NCBI RefSeq assembly: GCF_026340305.1
Contig: NZ_JAPEPI010000002.1
Span: 2,976,001-3,040,000 of the forward strand
Direction: 5' to 3'
From: Streptomyces sp. NBC_01381
GTDB lineage: Bacteria > Actinomycetota > Actinomycetes > Streptomycetales > Streptomycetaceae
Length of the DNA stretch: 64,000 nucleotides
This document shows, in pieces, positions 51,771-60,828 of the stretch (the first letter of the stretch is position 1; every line of letters starts with the position of its first letter). The notes under the pieces were generated by a model. It was given only the letters and a program-made list of their open reading frames with translations, searched no databases and had not been told where the DNA came from. Position numbers and translations under genes: made by a program.

Positions 51771-52919
51771 TTACAGCAGGCTGGTCACGCTGTCCTGAAT
51801 TGCGGCCACGTCGCTCGCAATCGCGGCGTCGGACTGGACGCCGGCGGCGATGAAGCCCAGCCAGCGCAGGAGGGCGGTGCGACGTGGTTCTTCCCGGGCG
51901 AGTTCCGCCTCGAAGCGCTCGGCGGCCTCGACGAGTTCCGCGCCGTCCTCGTACTGGTCCCGGTATCTGCGGAGCTGTTCCAGCAGTAGTCCTGCGGCGG
52001 CGCGGAGTTCGGCGATGGCGACGTCGCGGTCGGGCTCATCCGTGGGGCCGACAGTCGCGGAGGAGTGGTTGAGGGCGACGGCGCTACCTTCGATGCGGAC
52101 GTCGCCGCCTGCGCCGATAGCGCTGCTGCCGGACACGACGAAGTTCGTCCCTCCGCGCAAAGGCCGCCGACCGGGGAAATGGGGAGCCCGTGGAGTGTCT
52201 GGCATTGGCGCAGGAGAAGGCGCAGCACCGGGGTCAGCGAGTGCTTCCCGCAGGAAGGGGATGATGCCGCGTTCCAGCACAGCTTCGCGCCAAGCCTCTC
52301 TGGCCCGGACCAACTCCTCGCTCAATTCTCGGTTGTCCCCGGCCGGGCGCGTGCGAGGGGGCGTGTGGACGGCCGCTGTCTGCTCGGACGTACGCCGTGT
52401 CCGCGCCTCCGCCGTCAGTACTTCTGGCCGTACGCGCAAGCCAAGCAGCGCCGCCAGCAGACGACGGCCGTAGGACATCCTGGCCCACCGCTGCGGAGCG
52501 ACTCCGTCGCTGATCCGGCGGCCGCCCGGTTGTCTGGCACCCAGGACAGCAGCGCCGAACCGATGGCCCAAACCAACATCGTGCTCAGCGGCCGCCGGGA
52601 AAGTGTCGGAGCGGGGGAAGGCAGACGGGTCTGCGGACGTCGCGAGCGAGGACGAGTACGCCGTGCCTGAGGACTCGTACCCGGACGCCGAGCCATTAAG
52701 TTGTTCGCGGGCCCGTACGTAGTGCTGGTACTCGGTCGCCGCGGCCGCCGCGATGAGGGCGGTAGCGTTCAGCGCCAGAGTGCGCAGTTGCTCCGGGGTG
52801 AGCTGTTGGCCCATGGCCTCCAGTCCCGGACGGCGGGAGGCGGTGTGTAGTGCCTCGTCGAGGATCCGCTCGTACTCCTCGCGGTCTTCGGCGAGCAGGT
52901 GCGGAGAGACGTCGTTCAC
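51771..52919 (-). CDS. Hypothetical protein with Gly-rich beta motif and helical C-terminus
   Basis: A 382-residue protein. N-terminal ~60 residues are helical (YERILDEALHTASRRPGLEA, RTLALNATALIAAAAATEY). A long Ala/Arg/Ser-rich middle is likely disordered. Residues ~265-300 hold NFVVSGSSAIGAGGDVRIEG, a Gly-rich strand motif, and the C-terminus (RFEAELAREEPRRTALLRWL…IQDSVTSLL) is a helical hairpin. Small effector-associated proteins of actinobacterial conflict systems have such a layout, but no family can be named. GTG 52919 overlaps the upstream gene's stop (GTGA, 52916-52919). Confidence 0.6.
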   Translation of the reverse strand: MNDVSPHLLAEDREEYERILDEALHTASRRPGLEAMGQQLTPEQLRTLALNATALIAAAAATEYQHYVRAREQLNGSASGYESSGTAYSSSLATSADPSAFPRSDTFPAAAEHDVGLGHRFGAAVLGARQPGGRRISDGVAPQRWARMSYGRRLLAALLGLRVRPEVLTAEARTRRTSEQTAAVHTPPRTRPAGDNRELSEELVRAREAWREAVLERGIIPFLREALADPGAAPSPAPMPDTPRAPHFPGRRPLRGGTNFVVSGSSAIGAGGDVRIEGSAVALNHSSATVGPTDEPDRDVAIAELRAAAGLLLEQLRRYRDQYEDGAELVEAAERFEAELAREEPRRTALLRWLGFIAAGVQSDAAIASDVAAIQDSVTSLL

Positions 52920-53689
52920 TGCCCCTCCTCCTCAATCGCCGGCCTCTGCCGCCGTCGTGGCGCGCGCCGACGGCCGTCGGCCGGGTCCGTGAGGAAGGGA
53001 GTGCCCTCGGGGCGCGCGGAATCTCGGAGTTGTGTTCGATCCGTGGGGAGCTCGCCGGTTGCGGGCTCCGCCGTACGGGCGCCCGCAACCGGGGCTGGCG
53101 TCCTGGGCGAAGGCACTGGCCAAGTGGGCTCGGCAGTGGGGAGGGGCTGGACCGAGCCTGCGAGGGACGTGGAGGGTGCGGGCGCAGGCTCCGTTCGGGA
53201 CAGGGGAACGGACGGCGCCGTGGCGGCTGCGGCGCTTGGGGCATCTGCCGCGGCGAGGTCGGCCGCATCACTCACGGATCTGACGCTGGCAGCCGCAGGC
53301 ACCTCGGCATCCGTAGTTGCCCCAGCCGGCTGCCGGTCTCCCGTCATCGCCTCGTTCACCGTCTGGATGCGGCCGAGTTGGGTAAGCAGCATGGGCGCCG
53401 ATATGCCGACGACGAGGGCGGCGTATTCACCGCTGATCTGGCCCGTCCTACCGAACAGCACCGCGGCCCCGGCACCCATCACGCTGTGCACAACGGCTGC
53501 CGCGATGTCGACAGAGGGGTCGAAGTAAGCCTGGAACTGCGGGGATTCCCCCTGTGCCATCCTCGCCGCGGCGAACTGGCGATGAGCGCGGCGATCAACC
53601 TGCCAGGACACGAACCGCGTGTACAGGTCCAGGGCCCCACGCAAAAGACCACCCGCCGCCCCCAACAGGATCAACGTCGGGACGTCCAC
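52916..53689 (-). CDS. Hypothetical membrane protein with long disordered tail
   Basis: A 257-residue protein. The N-terminal part has hydrophobic segments (TLILLGAAGGLLRGALDLY; AAVVHSVMGAGAAVLFG; YAALVVGISAPMLLTQLG), so ~3 membrane helices or amphipathic segments, followed by ~135 residues rich in Ala, Pro, Thr and Ser with an Arg-rich end. No family is recognised. GTG 53689 is close to a GGGGGAG site. It is first in a coupled pair with the gene at 51,771, which suggests a two-component membrane unit. No direct link to the trypsin systems is shown. Confidence 0.6.
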   Translation of the reverse strand: MDVPTLILLGAAGGLLRGALDLYTRFVSWQVDRRAHRQFAAARMAQGESPQFQAYFDPSVDIAAAVVHSVMGAGAAVLFGRTGQISGEYAALVVGISAPMLLTQLGRIQTVNEAMTGDRQPAGATTDAEVPAAASVRSVSDAADLAAADAPSAAAATAPSVPLSRTEPAPAPSTSLAGSVQPLPTAEPTWPVPSPRTPAPVAGARTAEPATGELPTDRTQLRDSARPEGTPFLTDPADGRRRAPRRRQRPAIEEEGQ

Positions 53690-54011
53690 TGTCTCCCCCG
53701 GGTGACGGCGCTGACGCCTCGCTGCGAGCGTCCGGACACCGAACGAGTGTAGAGCCGAGCGTGTGCCCCAGGGAATAGCCCAAGGTACGGACCCCGGAGG
53801 CAGGCCCTATGCGCCACCAGCCCAGGCGGCTTTCGTCCTTTCCGCGCCCAGCCGCCCGGTGACCAGACGAACTCCTGGAAGGCATGTCCTCACAAGGACG
53901 TCCGGCCCTCAAGGTCTGCGCCTGCCGAGAACCCCATCCGCGCCGCTCGGGACTGTCCAAACCAACGGGTCTTCCAAGATTTTCGTAGGCGTTGATCGGT
54001 GCCGCTGGCGG
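53690..54011. other. Gene-free region with a solo IS-A end
   Basis: No gene is supported in these 322 bp. A TGCGCCTGCCGAGAACCCCA segment at 53,917-53,936 matches the type A IS end (right-end form), with no transposase attached, so it is a solo terminal repeat left by decay. The rest shows no structure I can assign. Confidence 0.45.
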
Positions 54012-54593
54012 TCAGTTGAGCAGGATGAGCTGGCGTAGGAGCGGGTGGCCGGCACGGCCGTATCGCTGGCGCTTGAGAAGTTTGATCTTGCAGTTGACGC
54101 CCTCGGTGCGGCCGTTGTGGTGGGGCAGGGTGAGGGCGGCATCGACGGCGGCGCGGTCGCGCTCCAGGCCGGTGGCGAAGGAGTGCAGGAAGGGCAGGTC
54201 TGCGGCGCGGGTCCGGGTGAGCCAGGCGGTCAGCTGCTCGGCGTTGCCCGCGGACGGTACGAGCAGAGCGGCGAAGGCGCGGATCTGGTCGGCCAAAGCG
54301 GTCATCTCGGGGCAGGCGCCCGCGAGTTGGTCACACAGGGCGCGCTGCTTGTCGTCGAGGTGGTCGGGGTGACGGGTGAGCAGGCTGGTGACCTTGCGGG
54401 GTGACAGGACGGCATGGTCGGCTTCAACCCGGCCCTGGTTGATGTAGCGGACCAGGAGGTTCGCACTGCCGGTGTAGCCCCTCTCCCGGATCTCCGTCAG
54501 TAGATGGGTGACGGGGACGGCCGGGTCGTCCGTGCGGCGTTTGCGCAGGTGGTCGCGGTAGGGATCGACGAGACCGGGCCGGTAGACGGTCAC
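54012..54593 (-). pseudogene. ISL3-family transposase, C-terminal half
   Basis: The 193-codon frame has GYTGSANLLVRYINQGR, RKVTSLLTRHPDHLDD, FLHSFATGLERDRAAVD and HHNGRTEGVNCKIKLLKRQRYGRA; the N(x)EG..N.IK.LKRQ.YGRA ending is the ISL3 signature with the last catalytic Glu. The N-terminal zinc finger and first Asp are missing, because the sequence to the right is a different transposase. No matching IS ends were recognised. Confidence 0.8.
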
Positions 54594-55268
54594 GGATCAG
54601 GAACTTGATGCCTGCGATGTTCATGCCGGTGTCCATGAGGAAGTTGCGGGCGGCCTGGGTGGTCCATGGGCCGGTGGGGTTGGCGGTGACGCCGAGAAGG
54701 TGCGCACGGCGGCTGCCGTGTTGGAGCATGACCAGGGCGTAGATGTGTTTGAGGTTGATGGTGTCGACGTGCAGGAAGTCGACGGCGACTATGTGTTCGG
54801 CCTGGGCTGCGAGGAGCTGCCTTCAGGTTGGTCCGGTACGACGTGGGGCGGGGTCGATACCGGCCTGGTTGAGGATGTTCCACACGGTGGAGGCAGCCAT
54901 CGTGTGGCTGAGGCTGGTGAGTTCGCCGTGGATGCGCCCATGGCCCCATCCCGGGTTCTCGGCCGCCACGCGCAAGACCAGGGCTTTGACTGCCATTTCT
55001 TCGCGACGAGTTTGCGATGCCAGGTCAGCAGCGTGGCCGGCGTCATGGGGAAGACCTGAGGCCGACGGCGGCGCGGTATCAGGTGCGAGAGCGCGGTGAA
55101 GCGCAGGCGGTCGGCTGGCTCGAGGTGTAGGCGTGGGACATGTCCGCGCAGGACCGCGCTCTCGTGGCGCAGCACCAGCAACTCCGCGTCCTTCGTGACG
55201 TCACGCCGCAGCAGCGCGGGCAGCGGCAGCAGGCGACGGGTGCCAGCGTACACCGTGGACAGGATCAC
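54594..55268 (-). pseudogene. DDE transposase (G), disrupted and truncated
   Basis: The start (55,268) reads MILSTVYAGTRRLLPLPAL with LLVLRHESAVLRGHV and LTWHRKLVAKKWQSK. The frame then shifts; other frames hold the HTH and the TTWADFL-like block, then IAGIKFLIRDR, where it is cut at 54,594 by the ISL3 fragment in the middle of the second Asp block. The family is that of IS J (61.7 kb). Confidence 0.75.
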
Positions 55269-55707
55269 GAAACATGATCCCAGACGCGGCAGAGCCGCTG
55301 TTCAGAGTCCTGTGTTCCCGGTTCTTTGCGGCGAGTGGCTTCAAGGTGGTGGGACGACGATTCGTGTTTTTGAGCCTTACACGGTCGTCCGTTGTGGTGA
55401 TCAGAGCACTCGACACTCCATGATCACAGGGAGCCGTTCCTATACGCGTACCTGCCGATCCAATGAATCACCACCACGGCCAATTGGAGGTATCAGGTCC
55501 ATACCGGCTACGTCGGCTGGCCACGATAACGACGGATCCCTGATCACTGGTAACCGAGAGAGATCCGCGACCACCCACTTCACAGAGAGCTACAGCAGCA
55601 GAGGTCTTGTACATCCACAGCGAAACCGCAAGTAGAGGACACCGATGGCTGCATTTGGAGTAACCTGGCGGTAGTCTATGGGCGCTCCACGGGGGATGGT
55701 GACATGA
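55269..55707. other. Gene-free region upstream of the second Trypco2 gene
   Basis: No gene is supported in these 439 bp. From about 55,350 the base composition falls towards AT (GATTCGTGTTTTTGAGCC, then TACTTGTACATCCAC-like stretches), which is the boundary to the low-GC trypsin-NACHT cassette. It probably holds that cassette's promoter. Confidence 0.4.
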
Positions 55708-56040
55708 GTGGCTGGTGACGACAGTGAGCTACTTGAGCTTGGACTTGCAGAGACGGTTTCTGCCCTACGGCGTGAATCGTCAACCGCTGTAGCTGCAAGC
55801 ATCAATGAGTCCATTAGTTTCGGAATATCTTCTCTGGACCTTGAGTTTGAGATAGAGATGGAGAAGCGTAGCACCGCTAAAGGTGACGTGCGATTCTGGG
55901 TCGTAACTGCGGGTGCTGATCGCAGTAGCACGTCACATGCCAGGCATCGTGTTTCCATGTCACTCAAGCCAGTACAGAAAAATGCTGGTGAGAACAACGA
56001 CGTGTACATCGGCCACCGGCTTCAAGAACCCCCAGATTAG
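55708..56040 (+). CDS. Trypco2-like small protein (second copy)
   Basis: A 110-residue protein. It has an N-terminal helix (ELGLAETVSALRRESSTA), a central strand pair (ISFGISSLDLEFEIEMEKR) and VRFWVVTAGADRSSTSHARHRVSM followed by LKPV: the same order as the 29.2-kb gene and the Trypco2 family. GTG 55708 is used; an ATG is not in frame nearby. The trypsin-NACHT gene starts 15 bp downstream, so they are an operon. Low-GC codon use, in contrast to the copy at 29 kb, shows that the two modules came separately. Confidence 0.78.
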   Translation: MAGDDSELLELGLAETVSALRRESSTAVAASINESISFGISSLDLEFEIEMEKRSTAKGDVRFWVVTAGADRSSTSHARHRVSMSLKPVQKNAGENNDVYIGHRLQEPPD

Positions 56041-56055
56041 TCGGGGCACGTCGTA

Positions 56056-58821
56056 ATGTCTTCATTCATGGAGAGTCACCCACAAAAGGGCAGAGTGGTG
56101 CAAGTATGGTGCGCCCAGCCAGGGAAAAGTGGCACTTTTGGTTCGGGCTACATAGTAGGTGAGCGCACTGTACTAACCGCGCGGCACATTGTGAGAGAAG
56201 CAATGTCTGGCGGCGGGCACCAAGTTTATGTGCGAACGGATAACGGAGATCGGCATGCCGGTCTAGTGGTGTGGGCCAGCGATAATCAGGACATAGATGT
56301 AGCTCTTATCGAAATGGGATCAAACTTTTTGGCTCATCCAGCAGTAAGTTGGGGGGTTGTTCGCGGAGGCCCGGAGCGTAGAGCAACGGGAGCTGGATTT
56401 CCGGCCCGAGACGCCACTTCTGATGGCAAGCAGCGTAGAATCGATCAGTTCTTTGGAGTTGTGACACCGCTCTCCGAACAGCACCGTCTTACGCTGCATA
56501 TCCAGAGCTCCACTCTAAGAGATCCCAATTTGCGGGATGCCACGACTGACGACTTGTCCCCTTGGGGGGGATTCCAATGGAGTGGCGCTTCTGGTTCGGC
56601 GATATTCTGTCAGGGCTTACTCATTGGAGTACTTGCCCTGGATCATAATCCGAATGTTTACGCGGGGCGACGACTCCACGTCGTGCCAGTAGCGTCGTGG
56701 TGGAATGACGATTATTTCGTAGTGCAGCGTCGCCGCCTTAGGCTCAGTGAGTCTTTGCGGGAAATTCAAGACCCGGGGCAACAGGCCATCACTCCAGATG
56801 TCACTACGGATCTTGATCGCGATGTTGATCAGGTTCTATCGATAATCGCAGCAGGACTCCGGCCGGTGTACGCGACCCAGCGCCGGCGACTAGGTTTGGC
56901 AGACGCGCACTCCCTGAGCATCTCCTGGCGCGAGGTGACTGAGCCGATCGGTCCGAGCCTAAACCTGGATGGCGCACTCCCAGATCCTGCGGAGACATTA
57001 GCCCGTACCAGGCATCAGCAACTAGTCGTACTAGGCGATTCAGGCTCCGGAAAGACAGCCATTGTCTACCAACTAGCCCATCAGCTCTTGGATGACTTTT
57101 CCCTCGCTCTCGCCCAGCCCATTCCACTCGTACTGCCGTTGGAGTCGTGGAATCCTCTTGCTCGCCCCTTGGAGGACTGGATCGCGTTACATGTGGAGCA
57201 ACTGATCCAAAATCTCACCGACACAGATCAGCAAGCGGCAGAGAAATTAGCTGACACTCTCGTTTGCCAGCAGCGAATCTTGCCACTCTTTGATGGCCTA
57301 AATGAGATGCCGAGCCTTCTAAGGAATCCGGCAATGCGATCCCTGGCTATGTTTGAGCAGCCGTGGGTCCTGACTAGTCAACCGAGCGCTATTAGAGTCG
57401 CGACCAATGATAATCGCTCGCACCCATATCGGGCAGATTTCGTAAGAGTCGATGTGCTGGATTTTGAGGCGGCTCGAGATTTCCTTCTTGAGCCATGGAG
57501 GCATCAAGATCCGGGAGAGAGAAACGAGTGGAAAATCTTCTTTTCCAGGCTCGCTAATCTGCCAGGCGAGAAATCCCTTCCCATCACTCTTGCGTTGACC
57601 ACACCACTATATCTCTCGCTAGCAAAGGTCACGTATGGAATTGGCCAGCCGGGCGACCCCATGGATCTTTTGGAGAGTAGTCTCACGACTCCAATGGCTG
57701 TGCGGGAGTATCTGGTCGACGCTCTAGTTGATGACGCCTTCGATCCGCTGGTGGGCGGCCGAGCCCACCAGACTACTACAGGTATCCCGCGTGTCTGGAA
57801 AAGCCCTCGTGAAGCGAAGCACTGGCTTCAGTTCCTAGCGCGGCATTTAGACAAGCATGAATTATCGAGTTTTCGCTGGTGGACGTTAGAATATTCCGCC
57901 CCATTCTGGCTTATGATGGCGAGCGTATCGGTAGTCACGGTAATGGAAATGAGTCTATTCTCCCTGGCGACTTATGGGTCGAGAGTGCTCGCGCGTGACG
58001 CTTTGATGGGCTTCTTTCTCGGCGCCGTCATCTCTGTGCTCGCTCGCTGGTTCCATAGGGAACGAGAGGGAGAATATGACTCCCCTGAAGAGCTGGAAAT
58101 GAGACGTAGTTTTCGTGATTTGAGCCCTCCGGAGCAGCGAGCCGTGATTGCAATTTTGTCGATTATCGGATCTGTGCTCTTAGGTGGAGGGATATATGGA
58201 ATTCTGTACGTCGGCCTATGGTCTTTGCGGATGTCGTCATGGAAGGTAGAGGTGTTAGATTCTTTGCGGGATTGGAGCGTACTGCTCCCGATTTCCGTCA
58301 CCATGGCACTCTTGGCTGGTCTTGCTATTTTCGCCTTCGCGTATCGCGCATTCTCCTATTCGAGTCGCGATGACGTACTGGGGGTTATTCTTATTGATGA
58401 TGCGGCCCCGAATTGGCGTTACGGGAAGTCTTCTTTAAAGTTCTCCGCACTTATGGCACTAGTGATCACTGGCGCACTGGGCTCTCTGGTGTGGATTTCG
58501 TTAGAGCAGTTGGCTGCGAACGGGCTAGGCGTTTGGTCAATTACTCGAAAATCTCAATTCTTAATTATTGTAGAATATTGCCTTCTTGCGGTAATTTGGG
58601 TGGCCTTTTTTACCCCTAGGGTTCGCTATTGGATCGTGCGTTACTGGTTTGTTCTGACAGGAAGGCTTCCTAGAAATTTGGATGATTTTCTTGCCGATGC
58701 GGCACAGCGAGGTATTTTATGCCGCAGAGGTGCCGCATATGCATTCCGTCACGAATCTCTTCAGAAGAGGATGGGTAAGATCGGCGCGCCAGTTTCTACT
58801 GGTCGTGGGACTTCGAACTAG
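56056..58821 (+). CDS. Trypsin-like protease - NACHT NTPase - multi-pass membrane protein
   Basis: A 921-residue, low-GC protein. Residues ~1-225: trypsin fold with His44 (LTARHIV), Asp81 (DVALIEM) and Ser179 (SGASGSAIF), all present. Residues ~320-600: NACHT NTPase with Walker A VVLGDSGSGKTAIV (327-334), Walker B ILPLFDGLNEMP (Asp413, Glu417) and WVLTSQPSAI. Residues ~620-850: about six membrane helices (FWLMMASVSVVTVMEMSLF, ISVTMALLAGLAIFAFAY), then a NACHT-like end YAFRHESLQ. So a membrane-anchored, NTP-gated protease is predicted. Trypco2 is co-encoded. The C-terminal layout matches the lone NACHT protein at 34.3 kb. Confidence 0.85.
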   Translation: MSSFMESHPQKGRVVQVWCAQPGKSGTFGSGYIVGERTVLTARHIVREAMSGGGHQVYVRTDNGDRHAGLVVWASDNQDIDVALIEMGSNFLAHPAVSWGVVRGGPERRATGAGFPARDATSDGKQRRIDQFFGVVTPLSEQHRLTLHIQSSTLRDPNLRDATTDDLSPWGGFQWSGASGSAIFCQGLLIGVLALDHNPNVYAGRRLHVVPVASWWNDDYFVVQRRRLRLSESLREIQDPGQQAITPDVTTDLDRDVDQVLSIIAAGLRPVYATQRRRLGLADAHSLSISWREVTEPIGPSLNLDGALPDPAETLARTRHQQLVVLGDSGSGKTAIVYQLAHQLLDDFSLALAQPIPLVLPLESWNPLARPLEDWIALHVEQLIQNLTDTDQQAAEKLADTLVCQQRILPLFDGLNEMPSLLRNPAMRSLAMFEQPWVLTSQPSAIRVATNDNRSHPYRADFVRVDVLDFEAARDFLLEPWRHQDPGERNEWKIFFSRLANLPGEKSLPITLALTTPLYLSLAKVTYGIGQPGDPMDLLESSLTTPMAVREYLVDALVDDAFDPLVGGRAHQTTTGIPRVWKSPREAKHWLQFLARHLDKHELSSFRWWTLEYSAPFWLMMASVSVVTVMEMSLFSLATYGSRVLARDALMGFFLGAVISVLARWFHREREGEYDSPEELEMRRSFRDLSPPEQRAVIAILSIIGSVLLGGGIYGILYVGLWSLRMSSWKVEVLDSLRDWSVLLPISVTMALLAGLAIFAFAYRAFSYSSRDDVLGVILIDDAAPNWRYGKSSLKFSALMALVITGALGSLVWISLEQLAANGLGVWSITRKSQFLIIVEYCLLAVIWVAFFTPRVRYWIVRYWFVLTGRLPRNLDDFLADAAQRGILCRRGAAYAFRHESLQKRMGKIGAPVSTGRGTSN

Positions 58822-58868
58822 AAGTTGGGCCGATGGAGTCCGAGTTCTCCGGTGTCAGTTATTCCGTC

Positions 58869-58981
58869 TGTGGGTGCCCGACACTCGGCCGCCTACGCGA
58901 CCTGCGTGTATTCGTGGATTACCCCGCCGAGTAGATCACGACGGATGACGGTGCCGTCCGGGGCGATGGGGTCGGGGAGGG
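58869..58981 (-). mobile_element. IS type B left-end fragment
   Basis: TGTGGGTGCCCGACACTCGG (one mismatch to IS B) starts here and continues with the B-type 3' coding end (TATTCGTGGATTACCCCGCCG) for 113 bp until the left end of element H. It is a truncated copy into which H inserted. Confidence 0.7.
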
Positions 58982-59525
58982 TGTGCGTGCCGATAATTAC
59001 GCCCCTGCAGGTCAGGAAGCGTGTTGGTACTCGTGGAGCACGCCGCCGAGACGGTCGTGTCGGCGTATGTCTAGGCGCTCGATCTGTACTGGTTCGAGCG
59101 GTTCGGGGACGGCGTGGAGAGGTGCGGCAGCCTGAAGTGTGCGGTGGGTGCGGTGATGGTTGTAGTGCTGCTCATACTCGTGGAGCGCTCGCCGCAGGTG
59201 GGCTTCGTTCCAGAGCAGGCCGTAGCCGGGCAGGGCGGTTCGTGGCAGCGGGGCGAGGAGAGCGGCCAGGAAGGCGCGGTCGGCCGCCTGCAATCCGGGG
59301 CGCTGGTTGCCGAGCCGACGTTGCAGGACGGCGAGCTGGTGACGCAGCGCGAGGATCTCGACGTCCTTGTCGTGGTCGTTCATCGGGATCAGCCGCAGGG
59401 CGGTGAAGGCGTGAGTGACGGCGATGCAGGCCAGTCGGAGGAGCATGGGCATTGATCATTGCCGACCGCTGTCGTTGGCGCGATAGCGGTGCTGAACTGC
59501 ACCGACGTAATATTCGGCACCCACA
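58982..59525 (-). mobile_element. Mini-IS (H), internally deleted, 544 bp
   Basis: Both ends match as inverted repeats: left TGTGCGTGCCGATAATTACG and right (reverse strand) TGTGGGTGCCGAATATTACG. Inside is a fused frame with only the N- and C-terminal ends of a transposase. The DDE core is deleted, so it could only move in trans. Confidence 0.8.
59012..59452 (-). pseudogene. Internally deleted transposase of element H
   Basis: A 146-codon uninterrupted frame: MPMLLRLACIAVTHAFTALR … FLAALLAPLPRTALPGYG is joined directly to LLWNEAHLRRALHEYEQHYN … GGVLHEYQHAS. The HTH, both Asp blocks and the Glu are gone, although the frame is kept. Confidence 0.8.
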
Positions 59526-59771
59526 ACGTTCGGCTTCATGCCCGATCCGCGCTTCGTGCGGCTCGCCGACGGGGCCGAAACAGTCGGCGTGATCCGCGAG
59601 CAGCTCGTGGCCGGCGGCCTTGGCCGCATTGAGCGACTGTGGAACGGCTTGACACCGGGCAGCCCCGCGCTCACCCGGCTCGACCAACGCCTCGCTGACC
59701 CCGACGGCGAAGAGTTCGACCTGCTGGGCACCCTCGCGCTCGCCACGCTCTCGGACAGATCGAGCTTCTGA
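59526..59771 (+). pseudogene. 3' fragment of an unidentified gene after element H
   Basis: The frame RFVRLADGAETVGVIREQLV…GEEFDLLGTLALATLSDRSSF ends at 59,771 and begins at the IS boundary, so the 5' end is lost. The sequence is protein-like; the family is not recognised. Confidence 0.45.
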
Positions 59772-59801
59772 GCTGATCGCGTAGCTGTTTGCCGTTCCTA
59801 G

Positions 59802-60186
59802 GAGCGCTGGCAGGAGGCTCTGCCGGTTGCCGAAGAGGCAGTGGCCGTCCGCCGCCGACTGGCGGCAGCCAACCCCGCCGCCTACGAACCCGCCACGATC
59901 GCCTCGATATCCAGTTTGGCACGCGTATATCTGGCAGCAGGTGACCTAGGCCGGGCAATTGCTTGGAGCTGACCACCCGGACACGCTGAACGCTCGCTGG
60001 AGCTTGGCCGTCTGGCAGGGGGAGGCGGGGGATGCGTCAGGCGGTGCAGCTGCATATACCGAGTTGCTGGCAGACATGGGGAGAGTACTGGGCCTCGACC
60101 ACCCCCATACCCTGACCACCCGAGGCAACCTCGCCATCTGGCAGGAGGAAGCCAGAGATCCGGCAGTTCGTCAAACGACCGACTGA
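59802..60186 (+). pseudogene. Degenerate TPR protein fragment
   Basis: The first frame has VAEEAVAVRRRLAAANPAAY and SSLARVYLAAGDLGRAIAW before TGA at 59,970; it resembles the TPR units of the 26.2-kb protein. An overlapping frame goes on with LGADHPDTLNARWSLAVWQG and LGLDHPHTLTTRGNLAIWQE, typical of NB-ARC/TPR proteins. At least one frameshift separates them and the N-terminal NTPase is missing, so it is a relic of another STAND-TPR gene. Confidence 0.65.
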
Positions 60187-60278
60187 TGTATCGGCTGCAT
60201 GAGGATGGCGCTGCCCTGCCCATAGGTGTTCTTTTGTAGGTACTGGCAGAACACCGAACTGGGCCTAGGGAGGCTGGT

Positions 60279-60828
60279 ATGGCCGACGTAGCAGACTGGG
60301 CTTCTGTAGTGGTGACCTTGACTCTCGGCGTAGCCGGGTTCGCCGTCGCGGGGAACATCGGGCGGGACGTCAAGATCCGGCTCTCCGAGCGGCGGTTGGC
60401 GTCCTACGAGCGGCTTTGGGTCCTGATGCGGGCGGCCACTCCATACGCTGACCCGCTGAACGAGCAGGGACGTTCAGTCACTACACGAAGCCTTCACCGA
60501 CTGGTACTACGCGAACGGTGACGGAATGCTCCTCGAACGGCGCAGCCGTAGCGTGTACTTCGAGGCGAAGGACAACCTCACACGTCCGGTCGGAGAACTT
60601 ACTCCCGAGGTTTCACGCCAACGTATCGAGCAGTTGAAGGGTGCTGAGCGGGAACAGGAGCGGGGGCTTTTGGCGCAACGTCAGTTGTCCTTGCTACGCA
60701 CTCAGCTCAAGAGCGATCTCACCATCTTTGGCAAGCCCTACGGGCCGCCGCTCGGGGTGGAAGACCGAGCGTTTCTTGAACACTGCGGCGTGCGCACCGG
60801 CCGACAGCCGTGGCGTGAGGAAGGTTGA
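60279..60828 (+). pseudogene. Frameshifted copy of the 37.9-kb membrane-anchored gene
   Basis: The first 65 codons and the following ~100 codons match the gene at 37,929 almost throughout (the same WAS.VVTLTLGVAGFAVAG start and GAEREQ.RG.L end). An extra base near 60,474-60,480 breaks the frame between NEQGRS and the second part (60,526-60,828). The ribosome site CTAGGGAGG is kept. Confidence 0.85.

Noticed and set aside
55201..55416. Small reverse ORF upstream of the Trypco2 gene
   Set aside because: No family features, no ribosome-binding site, and overlaps the transposase remnant start.
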